NCBI RefSeq assembly: GCF_047302425.1
Contig: NZ_CP154855.1
Span: forward strand, 3,038,001 to 3,102,000
Direction: 5' to 3'
DNA length: 64,000 bases
Source: Oceanitalea sp047302425
GTDB lineage: Bacteria > Actinomycetota > Actinomycetes > Actinomycetales > Actinomycetaceae
Shown here: positions 46,300-55,292 of the stretch, in pieces
How positions within the stretch are numbered: the stretch's first letter is position 1
Layout of the letters: the number at the start of each line of letters is the position of its first letter
Translations under genes and position numbers: made by a program
Notes under the pieces: model-generated
What the model saw: the letters and a program-made list of their open reading frames with translations, nothing else
The model's database searches: none
What the model was told of the DNA's origin: nothing

Positions 46300-47931
46300 T
46301 CAGGCGGCGGCGACGTCGCGCCGTCGGAAGCCGAGCAGGCCGACGGCGGTGAGGGCCGCGGCGAGAGCCGCCATGACGAGCAGCGGGGCGAGGGCGAGGG
46401 GCTCGTCGGGGACGGCGGGGGTGTGCGCGAGCGGCGAGAGGTCCTGCGCCCACGTGGGTAGGCCCAGCAGGCCGCCGAGAATGGCGACGATCGCCGCCCA
46501 CACGACCAGCACCCAGGCCAGCCCACCGAGCTGCGGGGCCAGGCCGTGCAGCGCCAGGGCGACGGCACCACCGAGGAGGATGGCGGGGAGGTGGGCGAGC
46601 GACGCGGCGATGAGCTCACCGACCCACGCCGCCTCGCCGGTGGCGAGCGCGACGCCGAGCCCGACGCCGAGGCCGAGGAGGACCTGGACCAGCACCGTGC
46701 CCGCGGCGACGACCGCCACCCAGGCGCCCACGAGCGCCGTCCGGGAGCTGCCGGAGACGAGCACCCCCTCGACCCGGCCGGCCCGCTCCTCCTCGCGCAG
46801 GCGCAGGACGCCGGAGACGGCGAGCGCCAGCGGGCCGACCGCGAAGAAGCCGAGGATGACGGCGGCGAAGGACCTGGTGAGGTCGCCGAGGTCGAGGCTG
46901 ATCCACTCCCCCACCGCCGGGATGTCCTCGACCATCCCCTCGAGGGAGGTGGCCAGCGTCCCGAAGGCGAGCGCGAAGAGGAACAGCGCGACCGCCCAGC
47001 CGACGAAGGTGCCCCGCAGGAGGCGGGTGGCCAGGCCCGCCGGTCGACGGAGGGAGTCGGAGGCGGTGGCCGGCCCGGTGCGGGCGGGGCGGAGCCCCGC
47101 GCCGAGGTCCCGCTGGCGGGCGAGCGTGGCCGCGAGCACGAGGAGCGCGACGGTCACCACCGCGGAGACTGCCAGCGGCCACCAGCGCAGGTCGACGTAC
47201 AGGCGGGTCTGCTGCGCCCAGGCGAAGGGCGAGAGCCACGAGAGCCACGAGCCCTGGCGGTCGAGGACGTCGCCGGTCCCGCGCACGAGGAAGGCGACGG
47301 CGATCGCCCCCAGGGCGAGGGCCGAGGCGGTGCGGGCGTGCTCGCTGAGCTGGGCCGTGACGGCGGCGACGGCGCCAAGGACCAGACCGGTGAGCGCCGT
47401 CGCCAGGCCGAGGGCGACCGAGTCGGCGGCCTCCATCCCGGTGCCGGCGAGCGCCCCGGTGACGGCGAGCCCGACGGCGGCGTCGGCGACGACGACGGTG
47501 AGCACCGCGGCGAGCGCCGGGGCGAAGCGGCCCACCGGCAGCGAGCGCACCATCTCCAGGCGGCCGGACTCCTCCTCGCCGCGGGTGTGGCGCACGACGA
47601 GGAGGACGCTCATGATCGCGGCGGGGAGGAACACCCACAGCGAGAGCTCGTTCGCGAGCATCGCCCCGAAGGTGTAGTCGTTGAGCGCGAAGGCCGGCCC
47701 GGTCATCATGACCGCGGCCGGGTTGTCCATGAGCGCGGCCCGGGCCTGCAGGGCCTGCGCGTCCGGGTAGGTGTCGCGGAGCGCGGCCACGGAGGCGGCG
47801 ACGAGGACGGCGAAGGCGAGCGTCCAGACGAGGATCTGGCGCCGGGAGACCCGCAGGAAGAGCCGCAGGAGCATGCCGGTGCCGGTGAGGGGCTCCCGGT
47901 GGGTGGCCGGGGTCGCGGTCGTCGTGGTCAT
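46300..47931 (-). CDS. ABC exporter permease (antibiotic/polyketide-export type)
   Basis: A 543-residue permease with about twelve hydrophobic helices in two halves, as in the large permeases of actinobacterial antibiotic-type exporters. Conserved-looking loops are ALMDNPAAVMMTGPAF and LVVRHTRGEEESGRLEMVRS, the latter repeated in the second half as LRLREEERAGRVEGVLVSG. ATG overlaps the ATPase stop (ATGA). Together with the ATPase and the TetR gene it forms a drug- or lipid-export module. The exported compound is unknown. Confidence 0.88.
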   Translation of the reverse strand: MTTTTATPATHREPLTGTGMLLRLFLRVSRRQILVWTLAFAVLVAASVAALRDTYPDAQALQARAALMDNPAAVMMTGPAFALNDYTFGAMLANELSLWVFLPAAIMSVLLVVRHTRGEEESGRLEMVRSLPVGRFAPALAAVLTVVVADAAVGLAVTGALAGTGMEAADSVALGLATALTGLVLGAVAAVTAQLSEHARTASALALGAIAVAFLVRGTGDVLDRQGSWLSWLSPFAWAQQTRLYVDLRWWPLAVSAVVTVALLVLAATLARQRDLGAGLRPARTGPATASDSLRRPAGLATRLLRGTFVGWAVALFLFALAFGTLATSLEGMVEDIPAVGEWISLDLGDLTRSFAAVILGFFAVGPLALAVSGVLRLREEERAGRVEGVLVSGSSRTALVGAWVAVVAAGTVLVQVLLGLGVGLGVALATGEAAWVGELIAASLAHLPAILLGGAVALALHGLAPQLGGLAWVLVVWAAIVAILGGLLGLPTWAQDLSPLAHTPAVPDEPLALAPLLVMAALAAALTAVGLLGFRRRDVAAA

Positions 47932-48851
47932 CGTCCGGCCCCCACGACCTGGTCGTGGACCAGCTCGTCGCCGTAGTGGCGCAGGAACAGGTCCTCGAGG
48001 GAGGGCGGGGTGATCGTGAGGTCGTGGACCTCGAGCTCGGCCAGCAGCGGCAGGAGCCGCGGGACGGCGGTGTCGTCGACGTCGAAACGCAGGCGGCCGC
48101 CGTCGACGACGAGGTCATGGACGCCCGGTACCCGCTCGACGCGGGCCGGGTCCGCCGTCGTCGTCGCGGTGACGGTCGAGCGGGTGAGGTGGCGCAGCTG
48201 GGCCAGGGTGCCGCTCTCCACGTCGCGGCCGGCGCGGATGATCGTCACCGTGTCACAGAGCTTCTCGACCTCGGCAAGGATGTGGCTCGAGAGCAGGACG
48301 GTGCGGCCCGCGTCGCGCAGGCGCCGCACCTCCTCGGTGAAGACCGCCTCCATGAGCGGGTCGAGCCCCGAGGTGGGCTCGTCGAGCAGGTAGAGCTCGA
48401 CGTCGCGCGACAGCGCGGCGACGAGCGCGACCTTCTGGCGGTTGCCCTTGGAGTAGGTGCGGGTCCGCTTCGTCGGGTCCAGCTCGAAGCGCTCGAGCAG
48501 CTCGGCTCGGCGCCGGCGGTGCGCGGTGCCCCGCTCGTGCCGGGTGAGGACGTCGATGGCCTCGCCGCCGGTGAGGCCGGGCCACAGGCTCGTGTCCCCC
48601 GGGACGTAGGCGAGGCGGCGGTGGACGGCGACGGCGTCGTGCCAGGGGTCGCGGCCGAGGACCTCCGCGGTCCCGGAGTCGGCGCGGAGCATCCCGAGCA
48701 GGACCCGGATGGTCGTCGACTTGCCCGAGCCGTTGGGGCCGAGGAAGCCGGTGACCTGCCCCGTGGGCACGGTGAGCGAGAAGCCGTCCAGGGCGCGGGC
48801 GGAGCCGAAGGTCTTGGTCAGGTGCTGCGCACGGATGGCGGTGTCCGACAT
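47928..48851 (-). CDS. ABC exporter ATP-binding protein
   Basis: A 307-residue ATPase. Walker A is FLGPNGSGKSTTIRVLLG near residue 37, the signature is the divergent YSKGNRQKVALVAAL instead of LSGGQ, Walker B is LYLLDEPTSGLDPLM, and the H-loop is in LLSSHILAEVEKLCD. The C-terminal 80 residues form a DrrA-type extension. AGGAG precedes the ATG at 48849-48851. It lies 17 bp after the TetR gene and overlaps the permease. It powers export by the partner permease. Confidence 0.93.
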   Translation of the reverse strand: MSDTAIRAQHLTKTFGSARALDGFSLTVPTGQVTGFLGPNGSGKSTTIRVLLGMLRADSGTAEVLGRDPWHDAVAVHRRLAYVPGDTSLWPGLTGGEAIDVLTRHERGTAHRRRRAELLERFELDPTKRTRTYSKGNRQKVALVAALSRDVELYLLDEPTSGLDPLMEAVFTEEVRRLRDAGRTVLLSSHILAEVEKLCDTVTIIRAGRDVESGTLAQLRHLTRSTVTATTTADPARVERVPGVHDLVVDGGRLRFDVDDTAVPRLLPLLAELEVHDLTITPPSLEDLFLRHYGDELVHDQVVGAGR

Positions 48852-48868
48852 GGCGTTCTCCTGAGGGG

Positions 48869-49525
48869 TCAGGGTTCGGCGGGTCGGCCGGCACGGTCGG
48901 CCCGGTAGGCGTCGAGCAGCGATCGGTCGAGGAGCAGCGGCTCGGTGTAGATCTCGAGCAGCGGGCCGACGATGCGCTCGGAGTAGCTCCGCAGCCAGGC
49001 AGGGAGCTCCTCGAGGTCGAGGTGGTCCTGCTGGGCCGGGAGCTGGAGGAGCAGGGCCCCGAGGGCCTGCTCGGCGAGGACGCGGGCGCGTGCTTCGGGA
49101 TCTGCGCTGGGGCGCACGACGCCGGCCTCCTCACCCTGGCGGAGGTACTCGACGGCGTCGGAGACGAAGCCGTCGACGAGCTGGGCAGCCAGCGGGCCGC
49201 CGGCCTGGAGCCGGCGCAGGACGTACCCGACGACCGGCGCGTAGCCCTCGACCTGGGCGAGCTGCGTGAGCATCGCGCCTGCGCCGGCGCCCCCGGTGAA
49301 GACGGTGGCTTTGCTCTGCCGGGTCACCGCGAGGACGTGCTCGTCACAGGCCTCGCGCAGCCCGTCCCGTGAGCCGAAGTGGTGGATGATCAGCGCCGCG
49401 CTCACCCCGGCGTCCGCCGCGATGGTGCGCAGCGGTGCGGCGATGCCGTCGGCCGCGAACCGGCGGACGGCGGCACGGAGGATGCGGGCGCGGGTCGTGA
49501 GCTCGACCGCCTCGGCTGAACTCAT
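48869..49525 (-). CDS. TetR-family transcriptional regulator
   Basis: A 218-residue repressor. The N-terminal helix-turn-helix (residues 10-55) reads RILRAAVRRFAADG, LRTIAADAGVSAALIIHHFG; the C-terminal ligand domain is helical. The ATG at 49523-49525 is seven bases after TAGCCT, which suggests a leaderless transcript; a TTG two codons upstream would leave no room for a promoter start. A 14-bp palindrome overlaps that promoter, so autorepression is likely. It is first in an operon with the ABC exporter, which it probably controls in response to a transported compound. Confidence 0.92.
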   Translation of the reverse strand: MSSAEAVELTTRARILRAAVRRFAADGIAAPLRTIAADAGVSAALIIHHFGSRDGLREACDEHVLAVTRQSKATVFTGGAGAGAMLTQLAQVEGYAPVVGYVLRRLQAGGPLAAQLVDGFVSDAVEYLRQGEEAGVVRPSADPEARARVLAEQALGALLLQLPAQQDHLDLEELPAWLRSYSERIVGPLLEIYTEPLLLDRSLLDAYRADRAGRPAEP

Positions 49526-49536
49526 GTTCAAGAGGC

Positions 49537-49550
49537 TAAACGCGCGTTCA
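49537..49550. promoter_or_regulatory. TetR-type operator
   Basis: TAAACGCGCGTTCA is palindromic at 12 of 14 positions and overlaps the candidate -10 hexamer of the TetR gene. A second short dyad, TGAAC-TCAT-GTTCA, covers the start codon (49517-49530). Confidence 0.65.
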
Positions 49551-49570
49551 GTCGGGCGTCAAGCGGTCTC

Positions 49571-49645
49571 GGAGAAGTCGGCTGTCGGCGGTAAGTGCAC
49601 TGTCGGCGGTAAGTGTGCTGTCGGCGGTAAGTGTGCTGTCGGCGG
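49571..49645. repeat. Dispersed core plus 18-nt tandem repeat (3.5 units)
   Basis: GGAGAAGTCGGCTGTCGGCG leads into 18-nt units TGTCGGCGGTAAGTGCAC and TGTCGGCGGTAAGTGTGC (twice) and a final TGTCGGCGG. It is nearly identical to 38284-38342 about 11 kb away, with one extra unit. It fills most of the gap between the TetR operator and the MacB-type permease gene. Confidence 0.8.
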
Positions 49646-49668
49646 CGCGGTGGGCTCGGGCGGGTGGG

Positions 49669-50895
49669 TCAGAGGCCGCCGCGGAGGGCGGCGACGGGCT
49701 CGAGGGAGGCGGCCTTGAGCGCCGGGTAGGCGCCGGCGAGCAGGCCGATGACCCCGCCGAGCGCGGCCGAGCCGGCGACCAGCCAGAGGTCGAGGATCGG
49801 CGTCCACTCCTGCACCACGCTGATGCCCACCACCGCGAAGGCGCCGAGCGAGGCACCGATGAGGCCGCCCAGCAGGCCGATCGTCACCGACTCGGCGATG
49901 AACTGCGTGGCGATCTGCCGGCGGCTCGCGCCCAGCGCCCGCCGCAGGCCGATCTCCCCCACCCGCTCCATGACCCCGAGCAGCGTGACGTTGGCGATGC
50001 CGAGGCCTCCCACGAGCAGCGCCACCCCGCCGAGGGCGAGGAAGATCGCGTTGATGTCGCCCTGGACGTTCTCCCGCAGCGCGTTACCCAGGGAGGGTGC
50101 CTGGACGGTGATGTTCTCCGGCGTGTTCGGCGACAGCGCGAGCGGTGCCTGCTCGGCCAGCAGCGGCCCGGCGCCCACGGCGATGCGCACCTGCACCTCG
50201 CTCGGCGCGGTGAGACCGAAGTCGGCGCGGGCGGTGCCGAGCGGGAGGATGACGGCGTCGAGGACGTCGCGCCGTCGGGCGACGTCGTCGATGATCCCGA
50301 TGACGGTGTAGGCCTCCTCGCCGATGAAGACGGCGGGCTGGGAGTCCACCCGGTTGACGCTCAGCCGCTGGGCCGCGCCCGAGCCGAGGACGACGACGCG
50401 GTCCGCGCGGGCGTCGTGCCCGGCGTCGAACATGCGGCCGGTGGCGAGCTCGCCGCGCAGCGCGGGCAGCAGCTCGGCCGAGCTCGCGACGAGCGTGGGC
50501 TGCGCCTGGGTGGCCGCAGCCGGGTCGACGAGCGGCACGGAGGTGATGCGGCGGTCCCCGGGGTCGAGCTCGGCCAGGAGGGCGGCGGCCTCGACCCCGT
50601 TGAGCCGCTCGAGCCGCTCCGGGCTGTCCCACGGCAGGGCGGTGCGCGAGCGGCTCGTGCCGCCCGCCCCCTCCGCGGTGCCGGGCGTGACGACCACCTG
50701 GGTGGCGGCGACGGCGTCGAACTGGCGGGCGATCTGCCCGCCGCCAGTCTGGGCCATGCCGATCGTCACGACGAGGGCCGCGATGCCGAGCACCGTGCCG
50801 AGGATCGTCAGGGCGAGCTTGCCCGGGCGGGCGCCGATGCCGTGCGCGGACTCGCGCAGCAGGTCCCGCGCACCGAAACCGTTGCCGCCCCTCAC
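49669..50895 (-). CDS. MacB/FtsX-type ABC permease
   Basis: A 408-residue permease of the MacB type: one N-terminal helix (about 25-48, LALTILGTVLGIAALVVTIGM), a large extracellular domain (about 50-275), and three C-terminal helices containing the cytoplasmic motif ERVGEIGLRRALGASRRQI. It would work as a mechanotransmission exporter, moving substrates outside the membrane, not through it. GTG overlaps the ATPase stop (GTGA). Last gene of a four-gene operon with ATPase, adaptor and lipoprotein. Confidence 0.92.
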   Translation of the reverse strand: MRGGNGFGARDLLRESAHGIGARPGKLALTILGTVLGIAALVVTIGMAQTGGGQIARQFDAVAATQVVVTPGTAEGAGGTSRSRTALPWDSPERLERLNGVEAAALLAELDPGDRRITSVPLVDPAAATQAQPTLVASSAELLPALRGELATGRMFDAGHDARADRVVVLGSGAAQRLSVNRVDSQPAVFIGEEAYTVIGIIDDVARRRDVLDAVILPLGTARADFGLTAPSEVQVRIAVGAGPLLAEQAPLALSPNTPENITVQAPSLGNALRENVQGDINAIFLALGGVALLVGGLGIANVTLLGVMERVGEIGLRRALGASRRQIATQFIAESVTIGLLGGLIGASLGAFAVVGISVVQEWTPILDLWLVAGSAALGGVIGLLAGAYPALKAASLEPVAALRGGL

Positions 50896-51620
50896 GCCGT
50901 CACCTCGCGCAGCACGCCGTCGGTGATCCGCACCCGGCGCTGCGCGCGGGCGGCGACGGCGTCGTCGTGGGTGATGACGAGCAGGGTGAGGCCGTCGGCG
51001 TGGAGCTCGTCGAAGAGGTCGAGGACCTCGCCGGACGTGGCGGTGTCGAGGTTGCCGGTGGGCTCGTCGGCGAGGAGCAGCCGCGGGGCGGTGACGACGG
51101 CGCGGGCGACGGCCACCCGCTGGCGCTCGCCTCCCGAGAGGGTCGTGGGCCGGAAGCCGATGCGGTGCTCGAGGCCCACGCGCTGCAGCGCGCCGTAGGC
51201 CCGCCGCAGCCGCTCCTCCCGCGGCACGCCGGAGTACATCGTGGCGAGCAGGACGTTCTCGAGCACGGTGCGGTGCGGCAGGAGGTGGAAGGCCTGGAAG
51301 ACGAAGCCGATGAGGCCGCCGCGCAGGGCGGTGCGCTCGCGCTCCCCCACCGTGTGGGTGGGGATGCCGTCGAGCCAGTACTCACCGGCGGAGGGCCGGT
51401 CGAGCAGGCCGAGCAGGTTGAGGAGCGTCGACTTGCCCGAGCCGGAGGGCCCGACGATCGAGAGGTACTCCCCGCGCGGCACCCGGAGCGAGACCGGGTG
51501 CAGCGCGGTGACCGCGGGCGGGCCGGGGAAGGAGCGGGAGACCTCGCGGAGGTCGACGACGGGCGGCGCCTGCCCGGCGTCGTCGGCAAGCGCGGCAGGG
51601 TCCTCGCGGGTGGCCGTCAC
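50892..51620 (-). CDS. MacB-type ABC ATPase
   Basis: A 242-residue ATPase of the LolD/MacB group. Walker A is IVGPSGSGKSTLLNLLGLLD, Q-loop FVFQAFHLLPHRTVLENV, signature TLSGGERQRVAVARAV, Walker B LLLADEPTGNLD, and H-loop VITHDDAV. GTG start overlapping the adaptor stop. It drives the MacB-type permease. Family members work with periplasmic or extracytoplasmic adaptors in efflux or cell-wall stress. Confidence 0.94.
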   Translation of the reverse strand: MTATREDPAALADDAGQAPPVVDLREVSRSFPGPPAVTALHPVSLRVPRGEYLSIVGPSGSGKSTLLNLLGLLDRPSAGEYWLDGIPTHTVGERERTALRGGLIGFVFQAFHLLPHRTVLENVLLATMYSGVPREERLRRAYGALQRVGLEHRIGFRPTTLSGGERQRVAVARAVVTAPRLLLADEPTGNLDTATSGEVLDLFDELHADGLTLLVITHDDAVAARAQRRVRITDGVLREVTA

Positions 51621-53197
51621 CGGCCCACCACCACGAGGTCCCCGGCCGCCAGGCCCTCGGCGCTCACCTCGACGTAGCCGTCGGCGGCGAGCCCGGTCTC
51701 GACGACGACGATCTCGGTGCGCTCACCGCCGCGGTCCACCTCCACGCGGCTCTCCCCGCCGGGCCCGGCGGTCAGCGCGGCGACCGGGACCGCCAGGACC
51801 TCACCGCCGGTCGACTCGAGGGGGATCGTCACGCGGACGTTGTCGCCGACGACGGCGGCGCGCTGCTCCTCGCTGATCTCGACCGGGACGAGGACCAGCT
51901 CGCGGCGGTCGCCGCCACCGCTCGACCCGCCGTCGCCCTCACCCTCGCCCTCGCCGCCGCCCTCGGGACGGCGCGTGGGGGTGCGGACCTCGGTCACGGT
52001 CGCCTCGATCTCCTCCTCGCCGACGGCGAGGAAGGCGGTGGTCCCCTCGGCGACGAGAGCGGCGTCGGCGGCGGAGACGCTCGCCAGGACCTGCAGGGTG
52101 GCACCGGAGATGGTCAGCGCCTCTCCGCTGACGGTGTCCCCGCGGCGGACCGTCACCGAGTCCACCCGCCGGGGCAGTGTGTCGACGTAGACGACCTCGG
52201 CCGCGGGCAGCGGGGTCATCGCGTTGCTGCGCGCCTCCTCCAGGGCGCGCGCGGCCTCCTCGACGGCGGTCGCGGCGGCGTCGCGGGCGGCGCGCTCGAC
52301 CGAGGTGTCGCGGGCGGCCAGCGCCTCCTCGCGCTCGGCGCGGACGACGGCGAGCTCCTCCTGCGCCTGGGTGACGGCCTCGGCCCCCTCCGGCGCGGCG
52401 AGCTGGACGGCGCGCTCGGCGCGGGCCACCGCGGTGTCGAGCCGCAGCCGCTCGGAGGGCGGGGGCCCGCCGGCGGCGCGGCCGACCTCGGCCTGCGCCT
52501 GGGCGTAGGCCTCCTCGGCCATCCGCAGCCCCTCCCGGGCGGCGGCGAGCGCCTCGTCGGCGCCCTCCTCCGCGAGCGGCGAGGAGTACCCGGCCTGCTG
52601 GTAGAGGGCGTCGACGCCGGCGGCCGTGGCGGCGTCGAAGACGTCCGACTCCCGGTTGCCCGCGTTGATCCCGAGGGCGTGGAGCGCGTTCTTCAGCTGG
52701 GTGACGTCCGGGCCGGAGCTGCCCACGCGCAGCGTGCGGTAGACGGGCAGCTCACCGGGCAGCACGATGACCGGGCGGCCGGCGACCTCCATGACGACCT
52801 GCCCCGCCTCGACGACGTCGCCGACGGCGGGCACCTGGCCGGTGACGACGGCGGGCCCGCCGATGTCGGTGGTCTCGATGCTGACGGCGACGGGGTCGTC
52901 GTACAGCGCGTCGCCGCGCAGCGTGAGGTCGGTGGACAGCTCACGCTCCTCCACCGGCACGGTGATGAGCCCCGCCTCCGGGGGTGCGGCCTCCGCGGCG
53001 CGCTGCGCCGGTGAGATGACGAGGTTGCTCACCAGGATCCCGGCCACCAGGCTCGCGACGGCGGTCACCGCGACGACGACGATGGTCCGGTTGGCCCGGG
53101 GCGCCCGGACCTCGGGCGGCAGCTCGTCCTCGGGGGCAGCAGGCAGGTCGAGGACCGGCTCCTCCGCGTCGTCGGGGCGCTGCCGGCGCCGGATCAC
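51617..53197 (-). CDS. Membrane-anchored adaptor with peptidoglycan-binding domain (HlyD/MacA-like)
   Basis: A 526-residue extracytoplasmic adaptor. One N-terminal helix (about 40-62) anchors it, a biotinyl-lipoyl-like first half follows, then a peptidoglycan-binding segment with VYRTLRVGSSGPDVTQLKNAL near residue 150, a long coiled coil (about 200-330), a second lipoyl half (VDSVTVRRGDTVSGEAL), a Gly/Glu-rich linker and a C-terminal MacA-like beta-barrel. GTG overlaps the lipoprotein stop (GTGA). It would tether the ABC exporter to the cell wall. Confidence 0.88.
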   Translation of the reverse strand: MIRRRQRPDDAEEPVLDLPAAPEDELPPEVRAPRANRTIVVVAVTAVASLVAGILVSNLVISPAQRAAEAAPPEAGLITVPVEERELSTDLTLRGDALYDDPVAVSIETTDIGGPAVVTGQVPAVGDVVEAGQVVMEVAGRPVIVLPGELPVYRTLRVGSSGPDVTQLKNALHALGINAGNRESDVFDAATAAGVDALYQQAGYSSPLAEEGADEALAAAREGLRMAEEAYAQAQAEVGRAAGGPPPSERLRLDTAVARAERAVQLAAPEGAEAVTQAQEELAVVRAEREEALAARDTSVERAARDAAATAVEEAARALEEARSNAMTPLPAAEVVYVDTLPRRVDSVTVRRGDTVSGEALTISGATLQVLASVSAADAALVAEGTTAFLAVGEEEIEATVTEVRTPTRRPEGGGEGEGEGDGGSSGGGDRRELVLVPVEISEEQRAAVVGDNVRVTIPLESTGGEVLAVPVAALTAGPGGESRVEVDRGGERTEIVVVETGLAADGYVEVSAEGLAAGDLVVVGR

Positions 53198-54237
53198 GCG
53201 TCCTGCCCGTGGGCGGCGAGCAGCGCGTCGATGTCCGCCTGGTAGGTCTCGACGAACTCCTCCTCGAGCTCGAAGCGGATCTCGAGGGAGCGGCTCTCGA
53301 GGTCGATCTCCTCCTGGCAACGGTAGTCGGCGACGGCGGTGGCGATCTCCCGCTCACGCAGCTCGGCCAGCCCCATCTCCTCCATGATGTCGCGGACGGG
53401 GTCGGTGCCCGAGGCCTCCAGGGCCTCCCAGTCGAGGTTGTCCCAGTCGATCTGCGCGTCGGCCTCCGTGTAGAGCTTGTCGTACTCCGTGTAGAAGTGG
53501 TCGGTGGCCTCGACGGGGGTGGTCATGCCGCTGATCCCGGCGTCGGCCATGCAGGTGGCCCACTCCTCGTAGAGCTCACGGGTGCGCGAGTCGTTCTCGG
53601 CGTCCTCGTAGAGCTTGTCCATGGCCTCGAAGAACTCGGTGAAGGCGGGGTCGGACCACGAGTCCTCCTCCCCCTCGTACACCTCGTGGTAGGCGCGCCC
53701 CTGGCAGCCGCCCTCCTCCCAGTTGTACTCCTCGACGATCTCCTCGCCCTCGACCCACTCCTCGTCCTCCATGGTCGGCGGGCCGTAGAGCGCCTCGTAG
53801 TACGCCTCCTGCTCGGAGCCGGACATGCCGGCGACGTAGTCCTCGTTGGGGTCGGTCCACTCCTCCTCGGGCTCGTCCGACACCTCCTCCGACCACGGGT
53901 CGGTGGTCACGCCGTATCCGTACTGCTGGGCCCACTCCTCGGTGTTCCAGTCCTCGTCGTCGGTGACGACGGTGCCCATGTCCTGCTCGACCGGCGTGTA
54001 CTCGAAGCCCTCCTCGGCCATGCAGGCAGCGACCATCTCCTCGATCTCGCGGTTCTGCTCGACCTGCTCGCGCTCGAGGTCCTCCGGGCTCTGGTCACTG
54101 CCCCACAGGGCACCCAGCGCCTCGTCGAGCGGACTGTCCTCCCAGCTGAGCTCGCCGTCCTCGGAGGCCGGGCCTCCTGAGCAGGCAGCAAGTGCTGCGA
54201 CGGCGACGGCGGCGGCGAGAACGCGTCGGGGGCGCAT
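53194..54237 (-). CDS. Strongly acidic lipoprotein of unknown function
   Basis: A 347-residue exported protein. The signal peptide MRPRRVLAAAVAVAALAAC ends in a lipobox cysteine (residue 19), and the mature part is about a quarter Asp plus Glu, with Trp/Tyr-rich stretches such as EEEWTDPNEDYVAG and cysteines that may pair. ATG at 54235-54237 has GAGGAG six bases upstream; an ATG two codons earlier would touch that site. It overlaps the adaptor gene by four bases, so it belongs to the ABC operon, perhaps as an extracellular subunit or cation trap. No family recognised. Confidence 0.8.
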   Translation of the reverse strand: MRPRRVLAAAVAVAALAACSGGPASEDGELSWEDSPLDEALGALWGSDQSPEDLEREQVEQNREIEEMVAACMAEEGFEYTPVEQDMGTVVTDDEDWNTEEWAQQYGYGVTTDPWSEEVSDEPEEEWTDPNEDYVAGMSGSEQEAYYEALYGPPTMEDEEWVEGEEIVEEYNWEEGGCQGRAYHEVYEGEEDSWSDPAFTEFFEAMDKLYEDAENDSRTRELYEEWATCMADAGISGMTTPVEATDHFYTEYDKLYTEADAQIDWDNLDWEALEASGTDPVRDIMEEMGLAELREREIATAVADYRCQEEIDLESRSLEIRFELEEEFVETYQADIDALLAAHGQDA

Positions 54238-54393
54238 GGGCATCTCCTCGGACGAGGCCCGCACGAGTTGCGAGCCACTCGGGCTCACGGTAGTGAGCAG
54301 ACGTCGACGATCACGTCATCCCTAGGGTGGATTTCCTCGCCGCACCGGTCTCCGTTCGGTAACGGCCGCGGCGCGACCACCTACAGTGGGACG

Positions 54394-55083
54394 GTGCCTG
54401 CGCGAACCGTCAAGGACCCGATCGTCTGGATCGACTGCGAGATGACCGGGCTGGACCTCAGCCGCGATGCGCTCATCGAGGTCGCCGTCGTCGTCACCGA
54501 CTCCGAGCTGAAGCCGGTGGACGCGGGGATCGACCTCGTCATCGCGCCGCCGGCCGGCGCCGTCGAGCAGATGGGCGACGTCGTGCGCGAGATGCACACG
54601 ACCTCCGGTCTCCTCGAGGAGCTCGACGGCGGGCTCACCATGGCCGACGCGCAGGAGCAGGTCCTCGCCTACGTCCGTCGCTGGGTCCCGGAGCCCCGCA
54701 AGGCGCCGCTGGCGGGGAACTCGGTCGGCACCGACCGCACCTTCCTCGAGCGCGACATGCCCGAGCTCGTCGCCCACCTGCACTACCGGATCATCGACGT
54801 CTCCTCGATCAAGGAGCTGGCTCGCCGCTGGTACCCGCGCGCCTACTTCAACTCCCCGGAGAAGCACGGCGGTCACCGGGCGCTGGCGGACATCCTCGAG
54901 AGCATCGACGAGCTGCGCTACTACCGCGCCGCCCTGTGGCCCGAGGGCGATGGCCCGGACACGCCCACGGTCAAGGCCGCTGCCGAGGCCGTCATGGCCA
55001 GCCCCACCGCGGCGGAGGTCGAGCGCCTGGCCGCGAAGGCGGCCGCCAAGACCTCCGGTGAGACACGCATCACCGCTCCCTGA
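54394..55083 (+). CDS. orn: Oligoribonuclease
   Basis: A 229-residue DEDD exonuclease that degrades short RNA oligonucleotides and pGpG to mononucleotides. The DEDD motifs are IVWIDCEMTGLD, GNSVGTDRTFLERDM, the YHYR-like LHYRIIDVSSIKEL, and HRALADILESIDEL. The C-terminal 35 residues form an Ala-rich extension. The GTG at 54394 follows TACAGT (54382-54387) by exactly six bases, so the message is probably leaderless. It is followed by tRNA-His. Confidence 0.95.
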   Translation: MPARTVKDPIVWIDCEMTGLDLSRDALIEVAVVVTDSELKPVDAGIDLVIAPPAGAVEQMGDVVREMHTTSGLLEELDGGLTMADAQEQVLAYVRRWVPEPRKAPLAGNSVGTDRTFLERDMPELVAHLHYRIIDVSSIKELARRWYPRAYFNSPEKHGGHRALADILESIDELRYYRAALWPEGDGPDTPTVKAAAEAVMASPTAAEVERLAAKAAAKTSGETRITAP

Positions 55084-55157
55084 GCCGTCCGGATTCCACA
55101 CCGCCGGGATCCACCGGCTAGAGTGGGTGACTGCTGCGTCTCGCTGAGGCGCGCATG

Positions 55158-55230
55158 GTGGGTGTAGCTCAGCTGGTAGAGCGCCGCGTTGTGGTCGCGG
55201 ATGTCGCGGGTTCAAGTCCCGTCACTCACC
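55158..55230 (+). tRNA. tRNA-His (anticodon GTG)
   Basis: Acceptor GTGGGTG (55158-55164) pairs with CACTCAC (55223-55229), D arm GCTC/GAGC, anticodon stem CCGCG/CGCGG with GTG at 55191-55193, and T arm GCGGG-TTCAAGT-CCCGT. G55157 can pair with the discriminator C55230, the extra G-1:C73 pair expected of histidine tRNAs. CCA is not encoded. TAGAGT at 55119-55124 is a possible -10 box. Confidence 0.97.
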
Positions 55231-55236
55231 CCGAGC

Positions 55237-55269
55237 CCGAGGCCCGGACCGTCACGGTCCGGGCCTCGG
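55237..55269 (+). terminator. Terminator hairpin of tRNA-His
   Basis: A perfect 16-bp inverted repeat (55237-55252 with 55254-55269) around one central base begins six bases after the tRNA. It ends 12 bp before the -10-like TACGAT of the following gene. Confidence 0.85.
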
Positions 55270-55292
55270 TCGTTCCCCCGTACGATCGCGCC

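Noticed and set aside
38284..49645. CRISPR array reading of the 18-nt repeats
   Set aside because: Units are directly adjacent without spacers, too few and too short, and no cas genes are present.
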